Assembly: GCF_004799285.1 (NCBI RefSeq)
Contig: NZ_SSND01000002.1
Location: 186,001-250,000, forward strand
DNA: 64,000 nt
Reading direction: 5' to 3'
DNA from: Aliigemmobacter aestuarii
GTDB lineage: Bacteria; Pseudomonadota; Alphaproteobacteria; Rhodobacterales; Rhodobacteraceae
Below, one piece after another: positions 1 to 8,067 of this stretch. How positions within the stretch are numbered: position 1 is the stretch's first letter; every line of letters starts with the position of its first letter. Position numbers and translations under genes: made by a program. Under the pieces are notes generated by a model that was not told the DNA's origin, searched no databases, and saw nothing but the letters and a program-made list of their open reading frames with translations.

Positions 1-813
1 TCCCTCGTGGCCTTCGCGGGGATCGGCGACAGCCTGCGGGCCGACCCGGCGGACCGGCTGACACTGGCGGTGGACGGGCCCTTCGGGGCCGAGGTTCCGG
101 CAGGCGACGACAATCTGGTGATGCGCGCGGCGCGGCTTTGCCTTGGCGACCGGGGCGCGGCGCTGCGGCTGACGAAGCGCCTTCCCCCGGCCAGCGGCAT
201 CGGCGGCGGTTCGGCGGATGCCGCCGCCACGATCCGGGCGCTGATGCGGATGATGCTGGAACAGGGCAAGCCCCCGGCGCCGATCAACGCCGATCAGGGG
301 GCAGCGATCCTTGCGCTTGGCGCGGATGTGCCGGTCTGCCTTGCCTCGCATCCCGCCCGGATGCGCGGGATCGGCGAACAGCTGGACTGGCTGACACTGC
401 CGCCCTGTTTCATCGTGCTGGCCAACCCGCGCGTCGAGGTGCCCACGCCCGCCGTTTTCCGCGCCCTTGCGGTGAAGGAAAACCCACCCCTTCCCGATGC
501 CCTGCCGGGCTGGACGACGGCGCGCGAACTGGCTGACTGGCTGGCCCTGCAACGCAACGACCTGGAGCCGCCCGCAAGGCAGGTCGCGCCGGTCATCGGG
601 GATGTGGTGGCGGCGCTGTCCGGCCTGCCCGGCGCGCTGATGGCGCGGATGTCGGGTTCGGGGGCAACCTGCTTTGCGCTTTTCGCCGACGAGGACGAGG
701 CGCGCGACGGTGCCGAGGCGCTGCAATCCGCGCATCCCGGCTGGTGGGTCGCCGCGGCCCCCGTTTATCCGGGACGCGCCGACATGGATCAGTTGATCCG
801 CGCCACCACGTAA
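1..813 (+). CDS. ispE: 4-diphosphocytidyl-2-C-methyl-D-erythritol kinase (5' end cut)
   Basis: GHMP-family kinase that phosphorylates CDP-methylerythritol in the non-mevalonate isoprenoid pathway, in the cytoplasm. The frame is already open at base 1, so the N-terminal segment with the AKINL region lies outside the window; 270 residues remain. The ATP-binding loop [15 protein letters not shown] is visible around in-window residues 62-76, and the C-terminal GHMP signature MSGSGATCF near residue 218. The gene converges on the polyprenyl synthase gene and overlaps it by 25 bp (789-813). Both act in isoprenoid synthesis, which fits the pairing although they are on opposite strands. Confidence 0.93.
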   Translation, partial: SLVAFAGIGDSLRADPADRLTLAVDGPFGAEVPAGDDNLVMRAARLCLGDRGAALRLTKRLPPASGIGGGSADAAATIRALMRMMLEQGKPPAPINADQGAAILALGADVPVCLASHPARMRGIGEQLDWLTLPPCFIVLANPRVEVPTPAVFRALAVKENPPLPDALPGWTTARELADWLALQRNDLEPPARQVAPVIGDVVAALSGLPGALMARMSGSGATCFALFADEDEARDGAEALQSAHPGWWVAAAPVYPGRADMDQLIRATT

Positions 814-1790
814 TCCGCCAGATCGTGCAGCATCTCGCGGATCGGGTGATCGGGCAGGACGGTCAGCGCGGCACGCGCGCGGTCTGCCCAGGTCAGCGCA
901 TCGTCCCGCGCCGCCTCCATCGCGCCATGACGGGCCATGATGGCCAGCGCCCGGTCAAGGTCGCCTTCTTCCTGGCGCCCCTTTTCGATCGTGCGGACCC
1001 AGAAGGCGCGTTCCTCGGCATCGGCCCGCGCCACGGCCTTGATCACCGGAAGCGTCAGCTTGCGTTCGCGGAAATCGTCGCCCGTATTCTTGCCGATGCT
1101 GGCGTCCGAGCCGCCGTAATCCAGCAGGTCATCGACGATCTGGAAGGCGATGCCAAGCGCATCGCCATAGGTGAACAGCGCGCGCACCTGTTCCTCGTCC
1201 GCCCCGGCGATCACGCCGCCCACCTCGGTCGCGGCGGAAAACAGCGCTGCCGTCTTGCCGCGCACCACTTTCAGATAGATCGATTCGTCGGTCGCCAGAT
1301 CCTGCGCCGCCGTCAGTTGCAGCACCTCGCCCTCGGCGATCGTGGCCGAGGCATTGGCAAGAATGTCCAGCACCCGCAGGCTGCCGGTTTCCACCATCAG
1401 CTGGAAGCTGCGGGAAAACAGGTAATCGCCCACCAGGACCGACGACTTGTTGTCCCACAACAGGTTGGCCGTGGGCCGCCCCCGCCGCCGGGTGCTTTCG
1501 TCCACCACGTCGTCATGCAACAGCGTCGCCGTATGGATGAATTCCACCGTCGCGGCCAGATGGATGTGATAGGGCCCGCCATAGCCACAAAGCCGTGCCG
1601 CGGCCAGCGTCAGCAGCGGGCGCAGGCGTTTGCCGCCCGCCTCGACCAGATGGGCCGTCACCTGCGGAATCCGCGGCGCGTGCTCCGAGGCCATCCTGTC
1701 GCGGATCAGCGCATTCACCGCCGCCATGTCATCGGCCAACAGGGCGGATAGCCGGTCGTGCGGCTTCTGCGAAACCTCGTCCAAACCCAT
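789..1790 (-). CDS. ispB: Long-chain polyprenyl (octa/decaprenyl) diphosphate synthase
   Basis: Trans-prenyltransferase that builds the side chain of ubiquinone from farnesyl diphosphate and isopentenyl diphosphate. The two aspartate-rich Mg-diphosphate motifs are intact: DDVVD at residues 93-97 and DDLLD at 220-224, together with GGKRLRP near residue 52. The length of 333 residues is normal for the IspB/DdsA type. I infer a decaprenyl product because Rhodobacterales make Q10, but chain length cannot be read from the motifs. The 3' end overlaps ispE. The 5' end is divergent from the DUF2007 gene with 53 bp between starts. Confidence 0.92.
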   Translation of the reverse strand: MGLDEVSQKPHDRLSALLADDMAAVNALIRDRMASEHAPRIPQVTAHLVEAGGKRLRPLLTLAAARLCGYGGPYHIHLAATVEFIHTATLLHDDVVDESTRRRGRPTANLLWDNKSSVLVGDYLFSRSFQLMVETGSLRVLDILANASATIAEGEVLQLTAAQDLATDESIYLKVVRGKTAALFSAATEVGGVIAGADEEQVRALFTYGDALGIAFQIVDDLLDYGGSDASIGKNTGDDFRERKLTLPVIKAVARADAEERAFWVRTIEKGRQEEGDLDRALAIMARHGAMEAARDDALTWADRARAALTVLPDHPIREMLHDLADYVVARIN

Positions 1791-1843
1791 CTACTTCCCG
1801 TCTTGCGCTCGACAAGGGCAAAGCCCTGCCGCATATCATCCCC

Positions 1844-2059
1844 ATGAAGGAACTGATGCGCAGCACCGACCCGACGGCCATTGCTTTTGCCACCACCCTT
1901 CTTGAGGGTGAGGGTATAGCGACCTTTCAGATGGACGTCCACATGAGCATCCTCGAAGGCGGGATCGGCATTTTGCCGCGCCGCGTGATGGTTGCGGACC
2001 GCGATCTGTTCCGCGCCCGCGCCATCCTTCGCGACAATGACATCGACACGGGGTTCTAG
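1844..2059 (+). CDS. DUF2007-family small protein
   Basis: A 71-residue protein of the DUF2007 (putative signal-transducing) family. The sequence runs from MKELMRSTDPTAIAFATTLL through a central EGIATFQMD stretch to VADRDLFRARAILRD, the usual family layout in which a short alpha/beta fold ends in an A-x-x-IL helix. I take the ATG at 1844; a longer open frame upstream only shadows the divergent ispB gene. The stop codon abuts the GTG of the methyltransferase with no gap, so the two are probably co-translated. Function is unknown. The spacing suggests a shared transcript with the next gene. Confidence 0.75.
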   Translation: MKELMRSTDPTAIAFATTLLEGEGIATFQMDVHMSILEGGIGILPRRVMVADRDLFRARAILRDNDIDTGF

Positions 2060-2881
2060 GTGTTCACGCCGGACGAATTGACCGACGACAAGTTCCTGTG
2101 CGGCAGGCTGCGGCTGTGGCAACCCGCCAAGGGCTATCGTGCGGCGACCGATCCCGTGCTTCTGGCGGCGGCCTGCCCGGCGGGTCCGGGCGAAAGCGTG
2201 CTCGATCTTGGCTGCGGGGCGGGGGCTGCGGCGCTCTGCCTTGCGGCGCGGGTGCCCGGCGTCCTGCTGGCGGGGCTGGAAGTGCAAGAGGCTTATGCCG
2301 ATCTGGCGCGGCGCAATGCCGCCCGGAACGGCATAGCGATGGAGGTCTTCACTGGCGATCTGCGCCACATGCCGAAAGCCCTGCGCCACGATTTCGATCA
2401 TGTGATCGCGAACCCGCCCTACTATCCGCCAGGCGGATCGCCCTCGCCCCTGCCTGGCCGGGCCACGGCGATGCAGGTGGATCAGGTGCCGCTGTCGGAA
2501 TGGGTGGCGGCCGCGACCCGGCGTCTGCGCCCCGGAGGATGGCTGACGCTGATCGCGGGCGCCGACGGTCTGCCCGATCTTCTGGCCGCCCTGCCGCCCA
2601 AGCTCGGCTCGGGTTCGGTGCTGCCGCTGACCCCGCGCGAAGGGCGTCCGGCGGGCCGCATCATCCTGCGCGCGCGCAAGGGGGGGCGTGCGCCCTTCCG
2701 ACTGCTGGCACCCTTCGTGATCCATCGCGGCGACCGGCACGAGGGCGACCGCGAGGATTACACCGATGACGCCAACGCCGTTCTGCGCGAGGGCTGCGCC
2801 CTGTCGGCGCCTTTCGGCGAATTGAGCGGAATTGCCGCACCGCGGCGGTCGGTTTCGGGTGACACGACTCGGGGATTGTGA
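2060..2881 (+). CDS. TrmN6-like N6-adenine methyltransferase
   Basis: SAM-dependent methyltransferase of 273 residues resembling tRNA1(Val) (adenine37-N6)-methyltransferase. The SAM-binding motif I is VLDLGCGAGA near residues 47-56, and the N6-adenine catalytic motif IV is ANPPYY near residue 116, which places it in the NPPY group acting on exocyclic amines of tRNA, rRNA or protein. The GTG start directly follows the stop of the DUF2007 gene, and no better start lies inside the frame. The exact substrate cannot be decided from sequence; tRNA is the most likely by family. Confidence 0.8.
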   Translation: MFTPDELTDDKFLCGRLRLWQPAKGYRAATDPVLLAAACPAGPGESVLDLGCGAGAAALCLAARVPGVLLAGLEVQEAYADLARRNAARNGIAMEVFTGDLRHMPKALRHDFDHVIANPPYYPPGGSPSPLPGRATAMQVDQVPLSEWVAAATRRLRPGGWLTLIAGADGLPDLLAALPPKLGSGSVLPLTPREGRPAGRIILRARKGGRAPFRLLAPFVIHRGDRHEGDREDYTDDANAVLREGCALSAPFGELSGIAAPRRSVSGDTTRGL

Positions 2882-2919
2882 TGCACTTGCCTCATGTACA
2901 GCCATCACAGGAGGTAAGA

Positions 2920-3087
2920 ATGACAGTTGCTTCGCATATCGCGGAACTGAAGAAAAAGCATGCGCACCTTTCAGAGATGGTCGAACAGGCGCAACGCAGC
3001 CCCGGATCGGACGATCTTCAGATCGCGGAATGGAAGAAGCAGAAGCTGAAGATCAAGGAGGAGATCGAGCGTCTGTCCCACGCCTGA
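2920..3087 (+). CDS. DUF465 (YdcH-like) small helical protein
   Basis: A 55-residue, highly charged, fully helical protein: MTVASHIAELKKKHAHLSEM, then an acidic linker, then IAEWKKQKLKIKEEIERL. This is the antiparallel two-helix pattern of the DUF465/YdcH family, whose role is unknown. The start at 2920 is fixed by a near-perfect Shine-Dalgarno (AGGAGGT at 2909-2915), better than the ribosome sites of its neighbours, which suggests high translation. The gene follows the methyltransferase by 38 bp and converges with the EamA gene. Confidence 0.85.
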   Translation: MTVASHIAELKKKHAHLSEMVEQAQRSPGSDDLQIAEWKKQKLKIKEEIERLSHA

Positions 3088-3094
3088 GCGCGGC

Positions 3095-3958
3095 TCATCC
3101 CTTTCGCGCGCTGGCCCGTGCGGCCAGCGCGGCACCGCCGGCAATCAGCCCCGCCGCGATGAAGATCGTGGACGATGGCCCCGTGATCCCGGCGGCGACA
3201 AGCGCCAGCGTCGACAAAAGCGGCGCGGCATAGGAGGCGACACCCAGCAACTGGATGTCGCCTTTTTTCATGCCCACATCCCAGGTGAAGAAGGCAGCAC
3301 CCACCGGCCCGATCCCGAGTGCCGCCACCGCGGCCCAGCCCGTTGCATCGACGGGCCAGACGGTTTCTTCCAGCGCAAGATGCGCCAGAACCGACAGCGC
3401 CGCCGTTGCCAGGCAATAGACTGTGACGCTTTCCGTGGGCACGCTGCCCAGCCGGCGCGACAGCACGGAATAAAGCGCCCAGGTCAGCGCGCATCCGAAG
3501 GCCAGCCCAAGGGCCAGCCCCGAAACGGCGCCACCGTCGCCACCCCGGCCAAGGACGATCAGCGCCGCCCCGGCAAAGGCCACCAGCGCCCCCGCCACAT
3601 GCAGGATCGTCAGACGCTCTCCGGGCAGGAAGCCCGAGAACAGAACGATGAACAGCGGCCAGAGATAGGCGATCAGCCCGGTTTCGGCGGTCGGGCCAAG
3701 CCGGAAGGCGGTGAAATACAGAAAGTGATATCCGAACAGCCCGATCGTTCCGAAGGCGTAGACCTTCCACGAAATGCCCCGCAGCACGCCAAAGCCGCGC
3801 CGGGCCGTCCAGACCAGCCCGATCAGCCCCCCGATCCCGAAGGTCAGCGCATTCAGCAGGAAGGGCGGCACCGGGGCCGACCCGATGGTGAACAGCGCCA
3901 GAAGCGCCCACATCAGGATGGCGGTGAACCCGATTGCCGTGGCCTGCCTGCGCGTCAT
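3095..3958 (-). CDS. EamA/DMT-family transporter
   Basis: An inner-membrane protein of 287 residues with about ten hydrophobic segments arranged as two EamA repeats, typical of the drug/metabolite transporter superfamily. Members export amino acids or other small metabolites by exchange with protons; the substrate here is not predictable. The C-terminal half carries the GPVGAAFFTWDVGMKKGD region seen in RhaT/EamA proteins. I set the start at the ATG at 3958, preceded by GGAAGG seven to eight bases upstream; a longer frame up to 4045 adds only a charged, non-hydrophobic leader. It follows phbB on the same strand but is separated from it by a terminator. Confidence 0.85.
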   Translation of the reverse strand: MTRRQATAIGFTAILMWALLALFTIGSAPVPPFLLNALTFGIGGLIGLVWTARRGFGVLRGISWKVYAFGTIGLFGYHFLYFTAFRLGPTAETGLIAYLWPLFIVLFSGFLPGERLTILHVAGALVAFAGAALIVLGRGGDGGAVSGLALGLAFGCALTWALYSVLSRRLGSVPTESVTVYCLATAALSVLAHLALEETVWPVDATGWAAVAALGIGPVGAAFFTWDVGMKKGDIQLLGVASYAAPLLSTLALVAAGITGPSSTIFIAAGLIAGGAALAARASARKG

Positions 3959-4023
3959 TTCGCCCCTTCCTTGCACCGGCCTTCCGCCGGGTCTGCCCGC
4001 CCGGATGGTTACCCGCTTCCCCG

Positions 4024-4056
4024 TAAAAGCGAAAGCCCCGGACATCTGTCCGGGGC
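4024..4056 (-). terminator. Rho-independent terminator after phbB
   Basis: An inverted repeat CCCCGGAC / GTCCGGGG (4036-4055, four-base loop) is followed, reading the minus strand, by CTTTCGCTTTT. It lies between the phbB stop and the EamA start, so it should end the phbB transcript. Confidence 0.75.
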
Positions 4057-4118
4057 CCTGCCATTTCAGCCGGCCGTTTCTGCCGGTTATTTCCGCCTGT
4101 CAGTTCCGCCGGTGCGGA

Positions 4119-4844
4119 TCAGACGAAGAACTGACCGCCGTTCGCGCTGATCGTCGAGCCGGTGATGAAGCCCGCGTCGTCCGCGGCCAGGAACACCACG
4201 CAGCGCGCGATTTCCTCGGGCTCGCCCAGGCGGCCCACAGGGATCTGCGGGATGATGCGTTCGGCCAGGACCTTTTCGTCGATGGCGCGGACCATCTCGG
4301 TGCCGATGTAGCCGGGGCAGATCGCGTTCACGGTGATGCCTGCACGGGCGCCTTCCTGCGCCAGCGCCTTGGTGAACCCAAGGTCGCCCGACTTGGCCGC
4401 GGAATAGTTCGCCTGCCCCGCCTGCCCCTTCTGGCCGTTGATCGAGCTGATGTTGACGATCCGGCCGAACTTGCGGTCGCGCATGCCCGACCACAGCGGA
4501 TGGGTCATGTTGAACAGGCCCGTCAGGTTGGTGTCGATCACCTCTTTCCACTGCTGCGGCGTCATCTTGTGGAACATGGCATCACGGGTGATGCCCGCGT
4601 TGTTCACCAGAACCTCGACCGGGCCCAGATCGGCCTCGACCTTGGCGATGCCCGCGGCGCAGGCGTCGTAATCGGCGACCGACCACTTGTAGGTCGGGAT
4701 GCCCGTCTCCTTGGTGAAGGCGGCGGCGGCCTCGTCATTGCCGGCGTAATTGGCGGCGACCTTGAAGCCCGCAGCCTTCAGCGCGATCGAGATCGCGGCA
4801 CCGATGCCGCGCGACCCGCCCGTGACCAAAGCAACTCTTCCCAT
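4119..4844 (-). CDS. phbB: Acetoacetyl-CoA reductase (PhaB/PhbB)
   Basis: NADPH-dependent short-chain dehydrogenase of 241 residues that reduces acetoacetyl-CoA to (R)-3-hydroxybutyryl-CoA. It shows the Rossmann motif TGGSRGIG (8-15), NNAG (81-84), the catalytic S133/S134, and Y147-x3-K151 in NYSAAK. The start at 4844 has a strong GGAGGAGG ribosome site; the open frame continues upstream only into the terminator. The product feeds polyhydroxybutyrate synthesis and, in bacteria with malyl-CoA lyase such as this one, the ethylmalonyl-CoA pathway. phbA lies immediately upstream on the same strand, but a strong hairpin terminator separates the two. Confidence 0.95.
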   Translation of the reverse strand: MGRVALVTGGSRGIGAAISIALKAAGFKVAANYAGNDEAAAAFTKETGIPTYKWSVADYDACAAGIAKVEADLGPVEVLVNNAGITRDAMFHKMTPQQWKEVIDTNLTGLFNMTHPLWSGMRDRKFGRIVNISSINGQKGQAGQANYSAAKSGDLGFTKALAQEGARAGITVNAICPGYIGTEMVRAIDEKVLAERIIPQIPVGRLGEPEEIARCVVFLAADDAGFITGSTISANGGQFFV

Positions 4845-4892
4845 GATTCCTCCTCCAAAAGAGACTTCGTTTGAAATGGTGTTACCGAAATG

Positions 4893-4928
4893 AAAAAGTG
4901 GGCGCAACATTATTGCGCCCACTTTTTT
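4893..4928. terminator. Strong bidirectional terminator between phbA and phbB
   Basis: A perfect 15-bp inverted repeat (4893-4907 with 4913-4927, five-base loop) with an A5 run on one side and T6 on the other, so it is a canonical intrinsic terminator on both strands. It lies between two genes transcribed in the same direction, phbA and then phbB. Confidence 0.9.
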
Positions 4929-4976
4929 GCACTTGCAGCAATATTTCGTCGCCGTTAGCGGCGGACGGTGGCGCTA

Positions 4977-6152
4977 TCAGGGACGTTCAAGGCACATCGC
5001 CACGCCCATGCCCCCGCCGATGCACAGCGTGGCAAGACCGCGCTTGGCCGAGCGGCGCTGCATTTCGAACAGCAGCGTGTTCAGGATGCGGCAGCCCGAG
5101 GCGCCGATCGGGTGGCCGATGGCGATGGCGCCACCGTTCACGTTCACGATCGACGGGTCCCAACCCATGTCCTTGTTCACCGCGCAGGCCTGTGCGGCAA
5201 AGGCCTCGTTCGCCTCAACCAGATCGAGGTCGCCCACCTTCCAGCCGGCCTTGTCCAGCGCCTTGCGGCTGGCATGGATCGGGCCGACGCCCATAATCGA
5301 AGGGTCAAGCCCCGCCGTCGCATAAGATGCGATGCGCGCCAGCGGCGTCAGGCCGCGACGCTCGGCCTCGTCCGCGGTCATCAAGAGGACGGCCGCCGCA
5401 CCATCGTTGATGCCGCTGGCGTTGCCCGCAGTGACCGACCCTTCCTTGGTGAAGGCGGGCTTCAGCTTGGCCATGCTGTCCAGCGTGGCGCCGTGGCGGA
5501 TGTATTCGTCGGCATCCACGGTGATGTCGCCCTTGCGGGTCGAGATCACGAAGGGCACGATCTCGTCCACGAACTTGCCGGCCTTCTGGGCGGCTTCGGC
5601 CTTGTTCTGGCTGGCCAGCGCAAAAGCGTCCTGCATGTCGCGGGAAATCTGCCACTGGTTCGCGACATTCTCGGCGGTCTGGCCCATGTGATAGCCATTG
5701 AAGGCATCCCACAGCCCGTCCTTGATCATCGAATCGATGAACTTCATATCGCCCATCTTGTGACCCGCGCGCAGATGCGCGACGTGGGGCGACAGCGACA
5801 TGTTTTCCTGCCCGCCCGCGACAACGATGGCCGCGTCGCCCAGTTGCACATGCTGGGCGCCAAGCGCCACGGTGCGCAGGCCCGAGCCGCAGACCTGGTT
5901 GATCGACCAGGCGCTCGATTCCTTCGGCAGGCCGGCCTTGATATGCGCCTGACGCGCGGGGTTCTGGCCCTGCCCGGCGGTCAGAACCTGGCCGAGGATG
6001 GTTTCCGACACTTCCGCCTTGTCCACGCCTGCGCGGGCGACGACCGCCTCGATCACGGCGGCGCCCAGATCATGGGCGGGGGTGTTGGCAAAAGCACCAT
6101 TGAAGCTGCCGACGGCGGTGCGTGCGGCCGAGACGATTACGACATTGGTCAT
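4977..6152 (-). CDS. phbA: Acetyl-CoA acetyltransferase (beta-ketothiolase, PhaA/PhbA)
   Basis: Biosynthetic thiolase of 391 residues that condenses two acetyl-CoA to acetoacetyl-CoA, the first step of polyhydroxybutyrate synthesis and of the ethylmalonyl-CoA pathway. The nucleophile C88 sits in QVCGSG, H347 in GHPIG and the second catalytic cysteine C377 in LCIGGGMG, all at the family positions. The leader holds an 8-bp inverted repeat and a TGC-rich palindrome that may bind a PhaR-type regulator. It is followed by a terminator before phbB, so read-through or a second promoter is needed for phbB. Confidence 0.96.
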   Translation of the reverse strand: MTNVVIVSAARTAVGSFNGAFANTPAHDLGAAVIEAVVARAGVDKAEVSETILGQVLTAGQGQNPARQAHIKAGLPKESSAWSINQVCGSGLRTVALGAQHVQLGDAAIVVAGGQENMSLSPHVAHLRAGHKMGDMKFIDSMIKDGLWDAFNGYHMGQTAENVANQWQISRDMQDAFALASQNKAEAAQKAGKFVDEIVPFVISTRKGDITVDADEYIRHGATLDSMAKLKPAFTKEGSVTAGNASGINDGAAAVLLMTADEAERRGLTPLARIASYATAGLDPSIMGVGPIHASRKALDKAGWKVGDLDLVEANEAFAAQACAVNKDMGWDPSIVNVNGGAIAIGHPIGASGCRILNTLLFEMQRRSAKRGLATLCIGGGMGVAMCLERP

Positions 6153-6179
6153 GGTGGGTCCTCTCCCTTGGCCAGTGCA

Positions 6180-6198
6180 GGCAGAGGGGGCCTCTGCC
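6180..6198. promoter_or_regulatory. phbA: Inverted repeat in the phbA leader
   Basis: GGCAGAGG (6180-6187) and CCTCTGCC (6191-6198) form a perfect 8-bp repeat around three bases, 28 bases before the phbA start. It could be an mRNA hairpin or a protein-binding site. Confidence 0.45.
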
Positions 6199-6217
6199 GC
6201 TCTGACTTCGGCCTAAG

Positions 6218-6228
6218 CTGCGACGCAG
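6218..6228. promoter_or_regulatory. phbA: PhaR-like CTGC-N3-GCAG palindrome upstream of phbA
   Basis: CTGC (6218-6221), three bases, then GCAG (6225-6228), about 66 bp upstream of phbA. From memory, the Paracoccus PHB regulator PhaR recognises TGC-rich elements of this form. No phaR gene is in the window, so the assignment is inference. Confidence 0.4.
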
Positions 6229-6317
6229 CAAAGCGCAAGAAGATTGCGCAAACAGGCCCGTCCGAGGGTGGAAAATGCCGTACCCGGGGGCAGCGCACGG
6301 CCCGAACAAGGCCCGCA

Positions 6318-7157
6318 TCAGGCCTGCCGGCGTTCGACCGGCGCGGCGAAACCGGGAAACACCGTCGGTGCGCCGAACAGATACCCCTGCATGCAGTCGA
6401 CCCCGGAGGCCTGCAGGTGCCGCGCCTCCTCGGCCGTCTCGACCGCCTCGGCGACGGTGAACATGTTGAACTGGCGCGCGATGCTGATCAGCGCGGCCGC
6501 CAGAACCTGATTGTCCGGGTCGCTGTGAATGTTGCGGATGAACTGGCCGTCGATCTTGACGATATCGAACTGGAAATCGCGGAAATATCGGAATGCGGTG
6601 AACCCGGCGCCGAAATCGTCCAGCGCAAAGGCGATGCCCTCGCGCTGCAGGCTGTCCATGAACTCCACCACCAGTTCCGGCACCGTCATGGCGCTGGCCT
6701 CGGTGATCTCGAGGATCAGCCGCTCCCCGATCGTGGGTGACAGCGCCAGCCCCTTCTTCAGGACCTGCATCCAGCGCGGGTAGCCGATGGACCGGGCCGA
6801 CATGTTGATTGCCAGCCGGATGTCGGGGTGGCGGTGCAGCGTCCGCAACCCCATCTCGAGCGAGGCGCAATCGACCAGCCGCCCCAGATCGAGGGTTTCG
6901 ATCGCCGCCATGAAATCGCGCGCGGGAATCACCCGGCCCTTTTCGTCCATCACGCGGATCAACCCTTCGTAAAAGGCGATGCGTTCGACATCGCGCGCCA
7001 GCACGATCGGCTGGAAGGCCAGCCGCAGGCGCCGCGTTTCCAGCGCGGCGCGCACCATCGCGATGGTCCGGCGATCCTGGTCGCGCGCGACAAACGACAG
7101 CGGATCCTGATCCGCCGCGTGCAACCCGCGCCGCCGCTGTGCCATGTCCTGCGTCAT
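6318..7157 (-). CDS. Stand-alone EAL-domain cyclic-di-GMP phosphodiesterase
   Basis: A 279-residue protein that is almost entirely one EAL domain, hydrolysing c-di-GMP to pGpG. The metal and catalytic residues all appear: E64 (YEGLIR, a G in place of the A of EAL), N118 (INMS), E150/E153 (LEITEA), D180-D181 (DDFGAG), K201 (KIDG), E237/E240 (EAVE) and Q257 (QGYLFG), so it should be active. There is no GGDEF, PAS, response-regulator or membrane segment, so activity must be set by expression or a partner. It is upstream of phbA on the same strand (165 bp gap) and divergent from tag. Confidence 0.88.
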   Translation of the reverse strand: MTQDMAQRRRGLHAADQDPLSFVARDQDRRTIAMVRAALETRRLRLAFQPIVLARDVERIAFYEGLIRVMDEKGRVIPARDFMAAIETLDLGRLVDCASLEMGLRTLHRHPDIRLAINMSARSIGYPRWMQVLKKGLALSPTIGERLILEITEASAMTVPELVVEFMDSLQREGIAFALDDFGAGFTAFRYFRDFQFDIVKIDGQFIRNIHSDPDNQVLAAALISIARQFNMFTVAEAVETAEEARHLQASGVDCMQGYLFGAPTVFPGFAAPVERRQA

Positions 7158-7266
7158 GCCGCATCGCCCCCGATCCGCCGAATGCGTCGACAGGCTTCAC
7201 GCCTGCGGGTAAACACCGGATGAAGATTCGCATTTTGTTCTAATTTTCGATACGCGAGGCCAGACG

Positions 7267-7854
7267 ATGCAGGACTTGACCGGGCGCTGCCCGTGGTGCG
7301 GGACGGACCCGCTTTATGTGGCCTATCACGACACGGAATGGGGTGTGCCCGAACGGGACGGGCGCGCGCTTTGGGAAAAGCTGATCCTAGACGGCTTTCA
7401 GGCGGGCCTTGCCTGGATCACCATCCTGCGCAAGCGCGATGGCTTCCGCGCGGCCTTCGAGGGGTTCGAGCCGCAGGTGATCGCGGGCTGGGGCGACGCC
7501 GACGTGGCCCGCCTTCTGGCCGATCCGGGCATCGTGCGCCATCGTGGCAAGATCGAAGGCACGATCCGCAGCGCGCAGGCGTGGTGCCGGATCGAGGAAC
7601 GGCAGGGCTTTGCAGATTTCCTCTGGAGCTTCCAGGAGGGCCGGGTGGTGACGAACCACGCGCGCAGCATAGCCGAGGTGCCGGCGGAGACGCCAATGTC
7701 GCAGAAGATATCGAAGGCGCTGAAGCAGGAAGGATTCACCTTCTGCGGCCCGACGATCGTCTATGCCTTCATGCAGGCTACCGGCATGGTGAACGATCAC
7801 CTCGTCACCTGCCCGCGCCACGCCGAGGTCGCGAGAGCGGATCGCCACCGCTGA
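7267..7854 (+). CDS. tag: DNA-3-methyladenine glycosylase I
   Basis: Base-excision repair enzyme of 195 residues that removes 3-methyladenine from DNA. It matches the Tag family along its whole length: N-terminal RCPWCG with C8, then YHDTEWG with H21, the LWEKLILDGFQAGL helix, and the C-terminal CPRH; together these cysteines and histidines form the zinc snap that joins the two ends. The TNHARS and SKALKQEGFTFCGP segments are also typical. It is divergent from the EAL gene with about 109 bp between starts and is followed by a GC hairpin terminator inside a repeat-rich gap. Confidence 0.95.
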   Translation: MQDLTGRCPWCGTDPLYVAYHDTEWGVPERDGRALWEKLILDGFQAGLAWITILRKRDGFRAAFEGFEPQVIAGWGDADVARLLADPGIVRHRGKIEGTIRSAQAWCRIEERQGFADFLWSFQEGRVVTNHARSIAEVPAETPMSQKISKALKQEGFTFCGPTIVYAFMQATGMVNDHLVTCPRHAEVARADRHR

Positions 7855-7891
7855 CGTTGCCCCCCGGGCATCGGGCGGAAACGGGGACGGG

Positions 7892-7918
7892 AAAGGGGGG
7901 CTGTCTGCCCCCCTCTTT
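7892..7918 (+). terminator. GC hairpin terminator after tag
   Basis: GGGGGGC (7895-7901) pairs with GCCCCCC (7907-7913), followed by TCTTT. The loop TGTCT recurs in hairpins at 57017-57033 (TATCT) and, inverted, at 52395-52409. Confidence 0.65.
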
Positions 7919-7934
7919 GGCTGCGCCAAATTCA

Positions 7935-8053
7935 CCCCCCCGAGGGTATTTTTGTCAGGTTGAACGACAATTTGAGTCAAACCTGCTTCACTTTGGCGCA
8001 AATATCCTCGGGGGTGAGCCGCCAGAGGCGGCGAGGGGGCGGAAAGCCCCCTT
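7935..8053. repeat. Pair of inverted dispersed repeats between convergent genes
   Basis: One arm (7935-7967) reads CCCCGAGGGTATTT then TCAGGTTGAACGA. The second arm (about 7985-8053) is an inverted, diverged copy with ATCCTCGGGG followed by GCCGCC/GGCGGC and a GGGGGC/GCCCCC hairpin. Similar sequence occurs at 27973-28024 and 52356-52410. Here they lie between tag and the desaturase gene, which converge. Confidence 0.7.
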
Positions 8054-8067
8054 TTCCGCAGAAAGGG

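Noticed and set aside
1595-1843. N-terminal extension of the DUF2007 protein from 1595
   Set aside because: The extension is antisense to ispB and compositionally unlike a protein. The 71-residue form matches the family.
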